Below are positions 7,895 to 17,318 of a stretch of 64,000 bases of DNA, piece by piece. This DNA is from Acetobacteraceae bacterium H6797. Lineage in GTDB: Bacteria > Pseudomonadota > Alphaproteobacteria > Acetobacterales > Acetobacteraceae. The notes under the pieces were generated by a model. The model had not been told where the DNA came from. It did no database searches and saw only the letters and a program-made list of their open reading frames with translations. The translations under genes were made by a program, and so were the position numbers. The stretch is from assembly GCA_015223225.1 (NCBI GenBank), contig JADFCQ010000002.1, forward strand, positions 248,001-312,000. The letters are read 5' to 3'. The number at the start of each line of letters is the position of its first letter. Positions within the stretch are counted from its first letter, which is position 1.

Positions 7895-9454
7895 ATGACC
7901 GTTCGCAACGTGCTGTTCGTGATGGCGGACCAGCTTCGCTGGGACCACATGTCCTGCGCCGGGCACCCGCATCTGCGGACGCCGAACATGGACGCGCTGG
8001 CGGCGCTCGGCGTGCGCTTCAACCAGGCCTATGTGCAATCCGGCATCTGCGGGCCCTCGCGCATGTCCTATTACACGGGGCGCTACGTCTCATCCCACGG
8101 GGCCACGCATAATCGCGTGCCGCTCTCGATCGGCGAGGTGACGCTGGGCTGGCACCTGCGGGAGGCCGGGCGCACCCTGGCCCTCGCGGGGAAGACCCAC
8201 ATGCTCCCGGACGCCCGCGGGCAGAAGCGGCTGGAAGTGGATGGCGCCAGCGAGTTGAAGGTGCTGCTGGACGAAGGCTGGTTCACCCTGGTGGACCGCC
8301 ACGACGGCCATCACGGCGAGCCGGACAGCGCCTATGCCGACTGGCTGCGCGCCAAGGGCTATGACAGCCGCGATCCCTGGACCGACTATGTCATCGCCGT
8401 GGACAGCCCGGACGGCCCGCGCTCCGGCTGGAAGATGCGCAACGCCCGCTACCCCTCCCGCGTGAAGGAGGAGCATAGCGAGACGGCCTATACCGCCGAT
8501 GTCGGGATCCGCTTCATGGAGGAGCAGGGCGAAAACCCTTGGGTGCTCCACCTCTCCTTCGTGAAGCCGCATTGGCCCTATATCGTCCCCGCGCCCTACC
8601 ACGCGATGTTCGGGCCGGAGGATTGCCTGCCGGTGGTGCGCGGCGAGTCCGAGCGAGGGCCGGAGGCGCATCCGGTGCTGCGCGAGTTTCAGAACGAGGA
8701 AGTGGCGCGGAACTTCGCCCGCGACGAGACGATCGGCACCGTGCGCCCCGCCTATCAGGGCCTGATCGCGCAGTTGGACCATCATCTCGGCCGGGTATGG
8801 GAGGCGATGGAACGGCTGGGGCGCTGGAAAGACACGCTCGTCGTCTTCTGCTCCGACCATGGGGACTATCTCGGCGACCACTGGCTCGGCGAGAAGGAGC
8901 TGTTCCACGACTGCATCCAGCGCGTGCCCTTCCTCCTCTACGATCCCTCGCCGGAGGCGGATGCCACGCGCGGCACCGTGGAGGAGCGCTTCGCCGAGGC
9001 GGTGGATGTGGTGCCCACGGTTCTCGCAGCACTCGGCCTCGATCCGGCGGAGCATCTGGTGGATGGCCGTTCCCTGCTGCCGATCACGCGCGGCACGGCG
9101 ACGGCGTGGCGGGACATGGCCGTCTCGGAACTGGACTGGACCTTCCGCGGCGCGCGCCGACGGCTCGGGCTCCCGACCGGCCATCACCACGCCTGGATGG
9201 TGCGGACGGAACGCTGGAAATACGTGCATTGGACCGATGGGCTGCGCCCGATGCTCTTCGACCTGGAGGCCGACCCGGAGGAGTTGCACGACCTCGGCGC
9301 CGATCCCTCCCTGGAGGCGGTGCGCCAGGAGATGCGGGAGCGCCTGCTGGCCTGGTTCCAGGGGCTGAAGCGACGCACCACGCTCACCTGGGCGGAAGCG
9401 GAACTCCGGACGGACCGGCACAAGGCGGCGGGGGTGTTCTACGGGGAGTGGTGA
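7895..9454 (+). CDS. sulfatase / phosphonate monoester hydrolase family enzyme
   Basis: A 519-residue cytoplasmic member of the alkaline-phosphatase superfamily. The sulfatase signature CGPSR, whose Cys is converted to formylglycine, is followed by the usual TGRY. Metal-site landmarks are MADQLRWDH at the N-terminus and SDHGDYLGDH in the C-terminal half. Close families hydrolyse sulfate esters or phosphonate/phosphate diesters, and I cannot tell which applies. The start at 7895 (MTVRNVLFVMADQ) has AGGAAAG upstream and fits the family N-terminus; an 81-residue upstream extension is open but implausible. No signal peptide is present. It stands alone, divergent from the pca cluster. Confidence 0.88.
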   Translation: MTVRNVLFVMADQLRWDHMSCAGHPHLRTPNMDALAALGVRFNQAYVQSGICGPSRMSYYTGRYVSSHGATHNRVPLSIGEVTLGWHLREAGRTLALAGKTHMLPDARGQKRLEVDGASELKVLLDEGWFTLVDRHDGHHGEPDSAYADWLRAKGYDSRDPWTDYVIAVDSPDGPRSGWKMRNARYPSRVKEEHSETAYTADVGIRFMEEQGENPWVLHLSFVKPHWPYIVPAPYHAMFGPEDCLPVVRGESERGPEAHPVLREFQNEEVARNFARDETIGTVRPAYQGLIAQLDHHLGRVWEAMERLGRWKDTLVVFCSDHGDYLGDHWLGEKELFHDCIQRVPFLLYDPSPEADATRGTVEERFAEAVDVVPTVLAALGLDPAEHLVDGRSLLPITRGTATAWRDMAVSELDWTFRGARRRLGLPTGHHHAWMVRTERWKYVHWTDGLRPMLFDLEADPEELHDLGADPSLEAVRQEMRERLLAWFQGLKRRTTLTWAEAELRTDRHKAAGVFYGEW

Positions 9455-9592
9455 GGTAGGCGGGGCGTTGGATGCCTGCTGCTCGCCCTTTGGCAGAAGC
9501 CCTCAGGGGTCACTATTCGTTTTTCGAAGCACCACAGAGAGAATGTCCGTCGACTCCGAACCGTCGTGTCGACGTTGGGCGTTGAGTGTCCG

Positions 9593-10153
9593 TTACGAAG
9601 CCCGCGCGATGACCGCCGCGGTATTCGCCACCTCGCAGAACTCATAGCGCAGCGTGGCGAGATGCGCGGCCTGGATCGCCTCGGCCGGGATGATGCCGCC
9701 CTGCCCGTCAGGCAGGTCGAAACAGTCGCAGGCATCTGCGACGAGCGTGATCGGCCAGCCCAGATTCGCCCCCACGCGCACCGTGGTCGAGACGCACATA
9801 TCGGTGGAGATGCCGAAGACCACGAGGTCTCGCGCGCCCATGCGCCGCAGCCGCAGGTCGAGGTCGGTACCGATGAAGGCCGAGTTCACGCTCTTGGCCA
9901 CGAGCCCCTCGCCCTCGCGCGGCTCGAAACCGTCGCGGAAGCGATGCCCCGGCAGGCCCGGGCGCAGGCTCGAGCCAGGCTCGACCGAGTCATGCCGGAC
10001 ATGGATGATCGGCCAGCCCTGATCGCGCCACGCAGTCAGAAGGGCGAGGCCGTTGCGGTCCACGGCCCGGTTCCAGCGGCGCGGCCAGGGTGCACCATCG
10101 AAAGCGCACTGCATGTCCACGATCAGAAGGACGCTGGCCTGGCTGAATGTCAT
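9593..10153 (-). CDS. isochorismatase-family cysteine hydrolase
   Basis: A 186-residue hydrolase. The catalytic triad of the family is visible: Asp13 in VDMQ, Lys in VAKSVNS, and Cys in STDMCVSTT with its preceding cis-peptide region. Such enzymes hydrolyse amides, carbamoyl compounds or isochorismate; a nicotinamidase-like or biuret/ureidoacrylate-type role is possible but cannot be settled from sequence. It sits 32 bp downstream of dctM on the same strand, so it may be read with the TRAP transporter. The 138 bp before the sulfatase stop hold nothing I recognise. Confidence 0.88.
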   Translation of the reverse strand: MTFSQASVLLIVDMQCAFDGAPWPRRWNRAVDRNGLALLTAWRDQGWPIIHVRHDSVEPGSSLRPGLPGHRFRDGFEPREGEGLVAKSVNSAFIGTDLDLRLRRMGARDLVVFGISTDMCVSTTVRVGANLGWPITLVADACDCFDLPDGQGGIIPAEAIQAAHLATLRYEFCEVANTAAVIARAS

Positions 10154-10185
10154 GCTCGCTCGAGCGCCATCTGTGAGCCGCCGTC

Positions 10186-11595
10186 TCAGAACTTAACGGG
10201 CGGCGAATCATCCTCGCTCATATCGGGCATGGGGACTTCGATGCGCACGCTGTTCGGGTCCACACCCGTGCCCTTGTCGAGCCAATAGGTCACGCTCTCG
10301 GGCCAGAAGATCACGATGGCGACGAGGATGAGCTGCAGCCCCACCCAGGGGATCGCACCCCAGTAGATGTCGCTCGACCGCACTTCCTTCGGCGCGATGC
10401 CGCGCAGGTAGAAGAGCGCGAAGCCGAAGGGCGGGTGCATGAAGCTCGTCTGCATGTTCACGCAGAGCAGCACGCCGAACCAGACGAGATCGATCCCCAG
10501 CTTGGCGGCCACGGGCGCCAGCAGCGGGATGATGATGAAGGCGATCTCGAAGAAATCGAGGAAGAAGGCGAGGAAGAAGACGAAGATATTGACGAAGATC
10601 AGGAAGCCCACCTGCCCGCCCGGCAGATGCGAGAGCAGATGCTCGATCCAGATGCCGCCATCGACACCCTGGAAGACCAGGCTGAAGACGGTGGAGCCGA
10701 CGAGGATGAAGATCACCATGGCGGTGATCCGCATCGTATTCTCCATGGCCTGTCTGAGCAGCGTCCAGGTGAAGCGGCCATTGATCACGGCCAGCACGGC
10801 GGCACCCACCGCGCCCATGGCGCCCGCCTCGGTCGGCGTCGCGAGGCCGAGGAAGATGGTGCCGAGCACGAGGAAGATCAGCACCACGGAGGGGACCATG
10901 CCCTTGGCCACGCGCCAGATCAGCGTCCAGCCGCGCTCCGTCAGCGCCTCATCCGGCAGCGGCGGCACCTTGTGCGGGGCGAAGATCGAAACGGCCGCGA
11001 TGAAGCCCAGGAAGAGCAGGATCTGCAGGATCGAGGGGCCGATCGCGCCGGCATACATATCGCCGACCGACTTGCCGAGCTGGTCGCCCAGGATGATCAG
11101 CACCAGCGAGGGCGGGATGACCTGGGTGATAGTGCCCGAGGCCGCGATCACGCCCGTCGCGATGCGCATGTCATAGCCGTAGCGCATCATGATGGGCAGC
11201 GAGATCATGCCCATGGCGATGACCGAGGCCGCTACGGTGCCGGTGATGGCGCCCAGCACGGCGCCGACCAGGATAACCGCATAGGCGAGGCCGCCCGGCA
11301 CCTTGCCGAAGAGCTTGCCCGTGCCGTCCAGCAGGTCCTCCGCCAGCCCGCATCGCTCCAGGATAGCGCCCATGAGCGTGAAGAAGGGGATGGAGAGCAG
11401 CAGGTCGTTCGACATGATGCCGAAGACGCGCAGCGGCAGGTTGCCGAGATAGGCCGTGGTGAAGAAGCCCAGCTCGATGGAGATGAAGCCGAAGAACAGC
11501 CCCACCGCCGCGAGCGAGAAAGCCACCGGGAAACCCAGCAGCAGGAAGACCACGAGCCCGCCGAACATGATCGGCGGCATGATGTCGATATTCAT
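10186..11595 (-). CDS. dctM: TRAP transporter large permease (DctM)
   Basis: A 469-residue inner-membrane protein with about twelve hydrophobic segments. It is the sodium-driven translocation subunit of a TRAP transporter. Typical stretches include GFPVAFSLAAVGL, AILERCGLAEDLLD and the ASGTITQVIPPS region. The C-terminus is polar (MPDMSEDDSPP). It follows dctQ on the minus strand after an 86-bp gap containing a 15-bp tandem repeat, which is long for a pair that is usually tightly coupled. Confidence 0.96.
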   Translation of the reverse strand: MNIDIMPPIMFGGLVVFLLLGFPVAFSLAAVGLFFGFISIELGFFTTAYLGNLPLRVFGIMSNDLLLSIPFFTLMGAILERCGLAEDLLDGTGKLFGKVPGGLAYAVILVGAVLGAITGTVAASVIAMGMISLPIMMRYGYDMRIATGVIAASGTITQVIPPSLVLIILGDQLGKSVGDMYAGAIGPSILQILLFLGFIAAVSIFAPHKVPPLPDEALTERGWTLIWRVAKGMVPSVVLIFLVLGTIFLGLATPTEAGAMGAVGAAVLAVINGRFTWTLLRQAMENTMRITAMVIFILVGSTVFSLVFQGVDGGIWIEHLLSHLPGGQVGFLIFVNIFVFFLAFFLDFFEIAFIIIPLLAPVAAKLGIDLVWFGVLLCVNMQTSFMHPPFGFALFYLRGIAPKEVRSSDIYWGAIPWVGLQLILVAIVIFWPESVTYWLDKGTGVDPNSVRIEVPMPDMSEDDSPPVKF

Positions 11596-11615
11596 GGATC
11601 AGCGGGTCCGGCCGA

Positions 11616-11658
11616 GGCGTGAAAGGCGGGGGCGTGAAAGGCGGGGGCGTGAAAGGCG
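11616..11658. repeat. 15-bp tandem repeat between dctQ and dctM
   Basis: The unit GGCGTGAAAGGCGGG occurs twice exactly (11616-11630, 11631-11645) and a third time for 13 bases (11646-11658). It fills half of the gap between the dctQ stop and the dctM start and would lie in the dctM leader of the operon mRNA. Confidence 0.9.
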
Positions 11659-11681
11659 TAGGGCACAAAGAAACGAGGCGC

Positions 11682-12233
11682 TCATTGCGTCGGGCGCTCG
11701 TAATCGGCGACCAGTTCGACGCCTTCGATCTTCGCATCGGTCAGGGCCGCGATGCGCTTGATCAGCTCCGAGATGCCCTGGAGGAAGATCAGCCCGAAAC
11801 CCACCGGCAGGATGAGCTTCACCGGCCAGCGCAGCAGGCCGCCGGCATTGGAGGAGGTCTCGTTCCTCACCCAGCTGTCAAGGAAGAAGGGCCAGGTCAT
11901 CCAGGCCAGGAGGAACATGGCCGGGCCGAGGAAGAGCACCAGGCCGAAGACATCGACCCAGAGCCGCGTGCGCTGCGACATATTGCCGTAGAGCAGGTCC
12001 ACCCGCACATGCTCGTTCCGCAGCAGCGTATAGGCCGCGCCGAGCATGACGATGACGGCGAAGAGGTACCACTGCGCTTCGAGCCACGCATTGGAGCTGA
12101 TGGAGAAGAGGTAGCGGACGGTCGCGTTGCCGGCGCTGACCAGGCAGGCCAGCAGCACCGCCCAGTCGGCGATCTTGCCGACGAACCCGTTCACTCTGTC
12201 GATCACCTGGCTGATGCCGAGTAGCGCGCGCAT
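11682..12233 (-). CDS. dctQ: TRAP transporter small permease (DctQ)
   Basis: A 183-residue membrane protein with four hydrophobic segments, the DctQ family layout, starting with MRALLGISQVIDRVNGFVGK. The start at 12233 is preferred over the upstream ATG because GAGG lies 6 nt before it and it fits family length. It contains the family pattern NAWLEAQWYLF in the second segment and NEHVRVDL in the following loop. It partners DctM and receives substrate from the DctP receptor encoded upstream. Confidence 0.94.
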   Translation of the reverse strand: MRALLGISQVIDRVNGFVGKIADWAVLLACLVSAGNATVRYLFSISSNAWLEAQWYLFAVIVMLGAAYTLLRNEHVRVDLLYGNMSQRTRLWVDVFGLVLFLGPAMFLLAWMTWPFFLDSWVRNETSSNAGGLLRWPVKLILPVGFGLIFLQGISELIKRIAALTDAKIEGVELVADYERPTQ

Positions 12234-12335
12234 CTTCGTCCTCTGGGCATGTGGAAGGGGGCCCGGCATCCCGGCCATGCCGGCGCCCCTTTAGGGCAGG
12301 GCCGCACTATTTGCGACCCCGTTTCGAGGCTCAGG

Positions 12336-13436
12336 TCAGCGGCGCTGCTGTTCCTGGGCATGCATCAGGTAGTTGAAGCTGTCGAACTGGTTCTCGGCCA
12401 CGCGGAACCAGGCCAGTTCGCTCTCGCGGAAGGCCTTCTGGTGCTCGTAGATCTTCTTGAAGAGCGGGTTCTTCTCGCAGGTCTCGTCGTAGAGTTCCAT
12501 CGCCGCCTTGTAGGAGGCCTGGAGCACTTCGCGCGGGAAGGGCCGAAGCTGGGCGCCGGCGGCGACCAGGCGGCGGAGTGCGGGCGGGTTCACCACGTCA
12601 TACTTGGCGATGGTCTCGATGGTCGCGTCGCGGCAGGCGCTTTCCAGCGCCTCCTTATAGAGCTGCGGCAGCGCGTCGTACTTCTGCTTGTTGCTGTAGA
12701 AGGCGAGGTTCAGCCCGCCCTCCCACCAGCCGGGGAAGTAGTAATAAGGCGCGACGCGGTTGAAGCCGAGCTTCTCGTCGTCATAGGGGCCGACCCATTC
12801 GGCCGCGTCGATCGTGCCCTTTTCCAGCGAGGGATAGATGTCGCCGCCCGCGATCTGCTGCGGCACCACCCCGAGCTTGGCCAGGACATTGCCCGCAAAG
12901 CCGCCGACGCGGAACTTCAGGCCCTTGAGGTCATCGACCGACTTGATCTCCTTGCGGAACCAGCCGCCCATCTGCGCGCCGGTATTGCCGGCGGGGATGG
13001 AGACAATGTTCATCGGCGCGAAGAATTCCTCGAGCACCTTCCGCCCGCCGCCATATTCCATCCAGGCATTGAGCTGGCGGAAGTTGAAGCCGAAAGGCCA
13101 GGTGGCGTCGAAGGTGAAGGTCGGGTCCTTGCCGACGAAGTAATAGGAGGCGGTATGGCCGCAATCGACCGTGCCGCCGGTGACCGCATTGGCCACTTCC
13201 AGCGCCGGAACCAGCTCGCCCGCCGCGAAGACGCGGATCTGGAACTTGCCGTCGGTCAGCGCCGCGACGCGCTTGGCCACGTGCTCGCCCGCGCCATAGA
13301 TGGTGTCGAGCGACTTGGGGAAGGACGAGGCACAGCGCCACCGGACCTCCGGCATGGATTGCGCGAGGGCCGGAGTAGCCAGGGCGGCGGCGGTGGCCCC
13401 CAAAGCACTCCCGGCGAGCATGTTGCGACGCTTCAT
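12336..13436 (-). CDS. TRAP transporter receptor, TakP-like (DctP family)
   Basis: A 366-residue periplasmic receptor with a signal peptide (MKRRNMLAGSALGATAAALATPALA). The body closely follows TakP, the 2-oxoacid receptor of Rhodobacter: FAAGELVPALEV, GHTASYYFVGKDP, GNTGAQMGGWFRKEI and GTIDAAEWVGPYDDEK are recognisable. A 2-oxoacid such as pyruvate is therefore a reasonable ligand, by family analogy. The start at 13436 has AGGAG upstream, unlike the longer frame. It is the first gene of the dctP-dctQ-dctM operon, and its promoter must lie in the 221-bp gap shared with divergent hyfB. Confidence 0.94.
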   Translation of the reverse strand: MKRRNMLAGSALGATAAALATPALAQSMPEVRWRCASSFPKSLDTIYGAGEHVAKRVAALTDGKFQIRVFAAGELVPALEVANAVTGGTVDCGHTASYYFVGKDPTFTFDATWPFGFNFRQLNAWMEYGGGRKVLEEFFAPMNIVSIPAGNTGAQMGGWFRKEIKSVDDLKGLKFRVGGFAGNVLAKLGVVPQQIAGGDIYPSLEKGTIDAAEWVGPYDDEKLGFNRVAPYYYFPGWWEGGLNLAFYSNKQKYDALPQLYKEALESACRDATIETIAKYDVVNPPALRRLVAAGAQLRPFPREVLQASYKAAMELYDETCEKNPLFKKIYEHQKAFRESELAWFRVAENQFDSFNYLMHAQEQQRR

Positions 13437-13657
13437 TAATCCGTCTCCTCGGGTGCCGATTCCGGTCATCCATCCCCGGCCTTGGTCACCGGGGGCCGTC
13501 GCGTGAGCGCGAACTTGCCCCTTTTGAATACGACAGAAAGTTTCACCTTGTTAAGTGCTCGTGTCGTGACCGGAAGAGAATACCGGAAAGCAGAAGCAGT
13601 CTGTGCGAGGCGCCAGGGGCTGCTATCCTGCAAAGGCATGACCCCCGAAGCCGCGCC

Positions 13658-15670
13658 GTGACCGCGACGCTCGCATTGCTGATCCTGGCGCTGATGCTGG
13701 CGCCGCTCGCCCTGCTGGCCTCGCGCCGTGGGGGCATCGTCGTCCTCGGCCTCTGCACCATCACCTCGGCTGGATTCGCCCTGGGCGGACTCGGCTTGCT
13801 GCTCGGCGGCGGGGAAGCCACGGCGAGTTGGCTGCTGCCCATCGGGCCGGTCTGGTCGCCGCTTTCTCTGCGGCTCGATGCGCTTTCGGCCTGGTTCCTC
13901 CTCGTGCTGGGGCTGACGGGCGGCGCCTCCTCCCTCGCGGCCATCGCCCATGGCGGCGCGGGGCGGGTGCGGGAGCTGATGCCCTTCCCCTATTTCCTCG
14001 CGGGCATGGCGCTGACCCTGCTGGCCGATGACGGCATCACCCTGCTGCTCGGCTTCGAGGGGATGTCGCTCGCCTCCTGGCTCCTGGTCGCGGCCGATCA
14101 TGAGAAGGAGGAGAATCGGGCGGCGGCGCGGCGATACCTGATCTTCGCCGGGTTCAGCGGGCTCTGCCTGCTGGCCGCCATGGTGCTGCTGGCCGCCGGT
14201 TCGGGGGGCACGAATTTCGCCGCCCTGCGCGCCCGTCCGCCCGAGGGCTGGCAGGCCGTGGCGCTGCTGGCGCTGGTCACGCTCGGCGCGGGCTCGAAGG
14301 CCGGGCTCGTGCCGCTCCATGCCTGGCTGCCGCAGGCCCATCCGGCAGCGCCCAGCCATGTCTCGGCCCTGATGTCCGCAGGCATGACGAAAATCGCGCT
14401 CTATGTGCTGGCGCGGATGCTGCTCGATCTCGGCGGGCCCGCGCAGCCGCTCTGGTGGAGCCTGCCGCTGATCGTGCTCGGCGCGGGCTCGGCGCTGATC
14501 GGCGCGCTGCGGGCCAATCTCGAGACGGATACCAAGGTTGTCCTCGCCTGCTCCACCATCGAGCATGTGGGGCTGATCGCGCTTTCCCTCGGCCTCGCCG
14601 CCGCCTTCCGGGCGGCCGATCTGGGCACGCTGGCGGCCCTCGCGGCCGGGGCGGCGATGCTCCACGTCCTGGCCCATGCCGTCTTCAAGACGCTACTCTT
14701 CCTGGGCGCGGGCGAGGTGCTGCACGCGGCGGGGACGCGGCGGATGGACCTGCTGGGCGGGTTGATCCATCCCATGCCGCTGACGGCGCTGGCCATGCTG
14801 GCCGCCATCCTGGCCGCCGCCGCCCTGCCCCCGCTGGCGGGCTTCCCGGGCGAATGGATGCTGCTGCAATCCCTGCTCGCCGCCTGGCGCGTGGGTCATC
14901 TCGCTTTCCAGATCCTGGTCGCCGCCACGGCGGCGGTGGTGGCGCTCTCGGTCGCGCTCGGGGCGGCGGCCATGGTGCGCTTCTTCGCCGTGGTCTTCCT
15001 CGGCCGCCCTCGCTCGCCGCGCGGCATGGGCGCGAGCGAGGCCGCGCGGCTGGCGCTCGGGCTGATGCTCACCGGGGCGGCCCTCTGCCTCGCGCTCGGC
15101 CTGCTGCCGGGCCCGATGCTCGATCTCGCCGAGCCGGCGCTCCGCCTGCTGACCGGCGCCGCCCCCTCCCCGCGCAATGGCCCGCTGGTGCTGGCGCCGG
15201 GCGATGGCGCGAGCCGCTATGCTCCGATCGCGCTCGGCATTCTCATGGCGGGGGCGTTCGGCTTCGTCCTCTGGCAGGTGCGGCGCCGCTCGCCGCTACC
15301 GGTCTCGCGCGGGCCCGTATGGGATAACGGCTTCATCGCCCCGCCGCCCCATCTGCCGCTGGGTGACCCGCTGACCCAGCCCTCGGCCGAGGGCATGGCC
15401 CAACCGCTGCGGCGCATGCTGGGCGAAGGGCTGATGAAGGCGCGCGAGACGGTGACGACCAGCCCGCCCGGCAGCCGCGAGCCCGCCCGTCTCGAGGCAG
15501 GCTTCACCGACCCGAGCGAGCCGCCCCTCGCCCGCCTTCTCACGTGGCGGGACTGGCTGGCCGACCGGGCCGAGGCGCTGAACGGCCTTTCCATCCGGCG
15601 CTACCTGAGCCTCGCCTTCGGGGCGCTGGTGTTGCTGCTCGCCATTCTCGCCTGGATGGAGGGGCGATGA
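13658..15670 (+). CDS. hyfB: hydrogenase-4 type membrane subunit B (NuoL/M/N-like)
   Basis: A 670-residue antiporter-like membrane protein of the HyfB/HycC group, with a GTG start. The transmembrane core has the conserved acidic residue in GFEGMSLASW and the Lys/His region GSKAGLVPLHAWLPQAHPAAPSHVSALMS, shortened here, typical of proton-pumping subunits. The C-terminus is long and soluble before a last membrane segment, as in HyfB. It heads a four-gene membrane cluster with 4-bp overlaps (ATGA) into hyfC. By family it would pump or conduct protons, but no catalytic subunit is encoded next to it. Confidence 0.9.
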   Translation: MTATLALLILALMLAPLALLASRRGGIVVLGLCTITSAGFALGGLGLLLGGGEATASWLLPIGPVWSPLSLRLDALSAWFLLVLGLTGGASSLAAIAHGGAGRVRELMPFPYFLAGMALTLLADDGITLLLGFEGMSLASWLLVAADHEKEENRAAARRYLIFAGFSGLCLLAAMVLLAAGSGGTNFAALRARPPEGWQAVALLALVTLGAGSKAGLVPLHAWLPQAHPAAPSHVSALMSAGMTKIALYVLARMLLDLGGPAQPLWWSLPLIVLGAGSALIGALRANLETDTKVVLACSTIEHVGLIALSLGLAAAFRAADLGTLAALAAGAAMLHVLAHAVFKTLLFLGAGEVLHAAGTRRMDLLGGLIHPMPLTALAMLAAILAAAALPPLAGFPGEWMLLQSLLAAWRVGHLAFQILVAATAAVVALSVALGAAAMVRFFAVVFLGRPRSPRGMGASEAARLALGLMLTGAALCLALGLLPGPMLDLAEPALRLLTGAAPSPRNGPLVLAPGDGASRYAPIALGILMAGAFGFVLWQVRRRSPLPVSRGPVWDNGFIAPPPHLPLGDPLTQPSAEGMAQPLRRMLGEGLMKARETVTTSPPGSREPARLEAGFTDPSEPPLARLLTWRDWLADRAEALNGLSIRRYLSLAFGALVLLLAILAWMEGR

Positions 15671-16626
15671 CCCCGCTGGCCGGCCTGCTCACCCAGCTTC
15701 TCCATCTGGCCCTGATGCTGCTCGCGGCGCCGCTTCTCGTGGGCCTCATCCGCAAGGTTAAGGCGCGGCTGCTGGGCCGCCAGGGGGCGGATATCCTCCA
15801 GCCCTGGCGCGACATCCTCAAGCTGCTGAAGAAGCGCCCGCTGCTCGCCGAGAATGCCTCGGCCATCAGCCAGGGCGGCCCCTATCTGGCCCTGACCGCC
15901 ACGCTGGCCGCCATCGCCCTGGTCCCGAGCTTCGCCCATGGCATGATCTTCGCCCCGGCCGGTGATCTGCTTGTCATCGGCGGGCTGCTGGCCATGGCGC
16001 GGGTGATGATCGCCCTGGTGGGTCATGATGTCGGCACCGGCTTCGGCGGTCTCGGCGCGGGGCGGGAGATGTCCTTCGCCGCGCTGGCCGAGCCTGCGCT
16101 GCTGCTCTCCACCATGGCCTTCGCCATCCTGACCGGCAGCGCCAATCCCGATGCCATTTCGGGCGCCTTGCAGGAGGGCAGTTTCGGCCTGCGCGTGACG
16201 CTGGGCCTCGCGCTGCTCTCCATGCTCGCCGTCGCCATCGCCGAGAATGCGCGGATGCCGGTGGACAATCCCTCGACGCATCTGGAACTCACCATGGTGC
16301 ATGAGGCCATGCTGCTCGAAAGCTCGGGCCGCCATCTGGCGCTGTGGGAGATGCAGGCGGCGCTCAAGCTGCTGCTCTGGCTCACGCTGATCGGCACGCT
16401 CTTCTTCCCCTATCTCATGGCGCCCGCGGGCATCGCGCCGGTCGGCTGGGTCATCGGCATCCTCGGCTGGAGCGTGAAGACGGCATTGCTGGCCTTCGCC
16501 CTGGCGGTGATGGAGACGGGCATGGCCAAGATGCGCGTCTTCCGCGTGCCCGAATTCCTCGGCGCGGCGGTGCTGCTGGCGCTGCTGGGCGCGATCTTCC
16601 TCTTCGTCTCGACCGGCACAGTCTAG
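15667..16626 (+). CDS. hyfC: hydrogenase-4 type membrane subunit C (NuoH-like)
   Basis: A 319-residue member of the complex I subunit 1/HycD family. It carries the loop motifs GRQGADILQPWRDILKLLKK and, further on, DNPSTHLELTMVHEAM with the conserved acidic residues that in complex I face the catalytic arm. The start codon overlaps the hyfB stop (ATGA). In complete complexes this subunit docks the NiFe or NADH-side module; that module is missing from this locus. Confidence 0.92.
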   Translation: MTPLAGLLTQLLHLALMLLAAPLLVGLIRKVKARLLGRQGADILQPWRDILKLLKKRPLLAENASAISQGGPYLALTATLAAIALVPSFAHGMIFAPAGDLLVIGGLLAMARVMIALVGHDVGTGFGGLGAGREMSFAALAEPALLLSTMAFAILTGSANPDAISGALQEGSFGLRVTLGLALLSMLAVAIAENARMPVDNPSTHLELTMVHEAMLLESSGRHLALWEMQAALKLLLWLTLIGTLFFPYLMAPAGIAPVGWVIGILGWSVKTALLAFALAVMETGMAKMRVFRVPEFLGAAVLLALLGAIFLFVSTGTV

Positions 16627-16637
16627 TGGAGCGTCTG

Positions 16638-17318
16638 ATGGGCTTCGGGCAGCTACCCTATGACATGGCGCATCTGCTGGGGGGCGGCGTGCTGCTGCTT
16701 TCCTTCGTGCTGCTCTATCAGCGGCGGATCGGGGCGGTGATCAATGCGCTGGCCTGCCAGGGCGCGCTGCTGGGGCTGACCGCCGCCTGGCAGGGTTTCG
16801 CCCAGGGGCAGGCGAGCCTCTATGTGACCGCCGCCATCGCGCTCATCGCCAAGACGGTGCTGATCCCCCTCGCCCTTCATCGCATCGTCCGCCGCCTCTC
16901 GCTGCACCGGACAGTGGAGGTCGCGCTGGGCATCGGGCCCTCGATGGTCGCGGGCGTCGCGCTGGTCGGGCTCGCGGTGCTGAACACCCTGCCCGCCGCC
17001 GGCACCGGCCATGCGGGGCCGACGGCGCTCCAGCGGGAGGATCTGGCGCTGGCCATGTCCGTCGTGCTGCTGGGGATGCTGATGATGATCACGCGGCGCA
17101 ACGCCATCAGCCAGATCGTCGGGCTGATGAGCCTGGAGAACGGGCTGATCCTGGCCGCCGTCTCCGTCGCCGGCATGCCGCTGGTGGTGGAGCTTTCCAC
17201 CGCCGGGCTGGTGCTGATCATGGCGGTGATCGCGGGCGTCTTCGTCTTCCATATCCGCGAGCGGTTCAATTCGGTCGATACGGCCTTCCTGGAAAGCCAT
17301 CGGGGGGAGCGCCGGTGA
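16638..17318 (+). CDS. hyfE: hydrogenase-4 type membrane subunit E (NuoK-like region)
   Basis: A 226-residue membrane protein of the HyfE family with about six hydrophobic segments; the second half (MITRRNAISQIVGLMSLENGL) resembles NuoK. I chose ATG 16638 because GGAG lies 6 nt upstream; an in-frame GTG at 16626, which overlaps the hyfC stop, has no ribosome-binding site. The stop overlaps the hyfF start, so the two are translationally coupled. Confidence 0.88.
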   Translation: MGFGQLPYDMAHLLGGGVLLLSFVLLYQRRIGAVINALACQGALLGLTAAWQGFAQGQASLYVTAAIALIAKTVLIPLALHRIVRRLSLHRTVEVALGIGPSMVAGVALVGLAVLNTLPAAGTGHAGPTALQREDLALAMSVVLLGMLMMITRRNAISQIVGLMSLENGLILAAVSVAGMPLVVELSTAGLVLIMAVIAGVFVFHIRERFNSVDTAFLESHRGERR

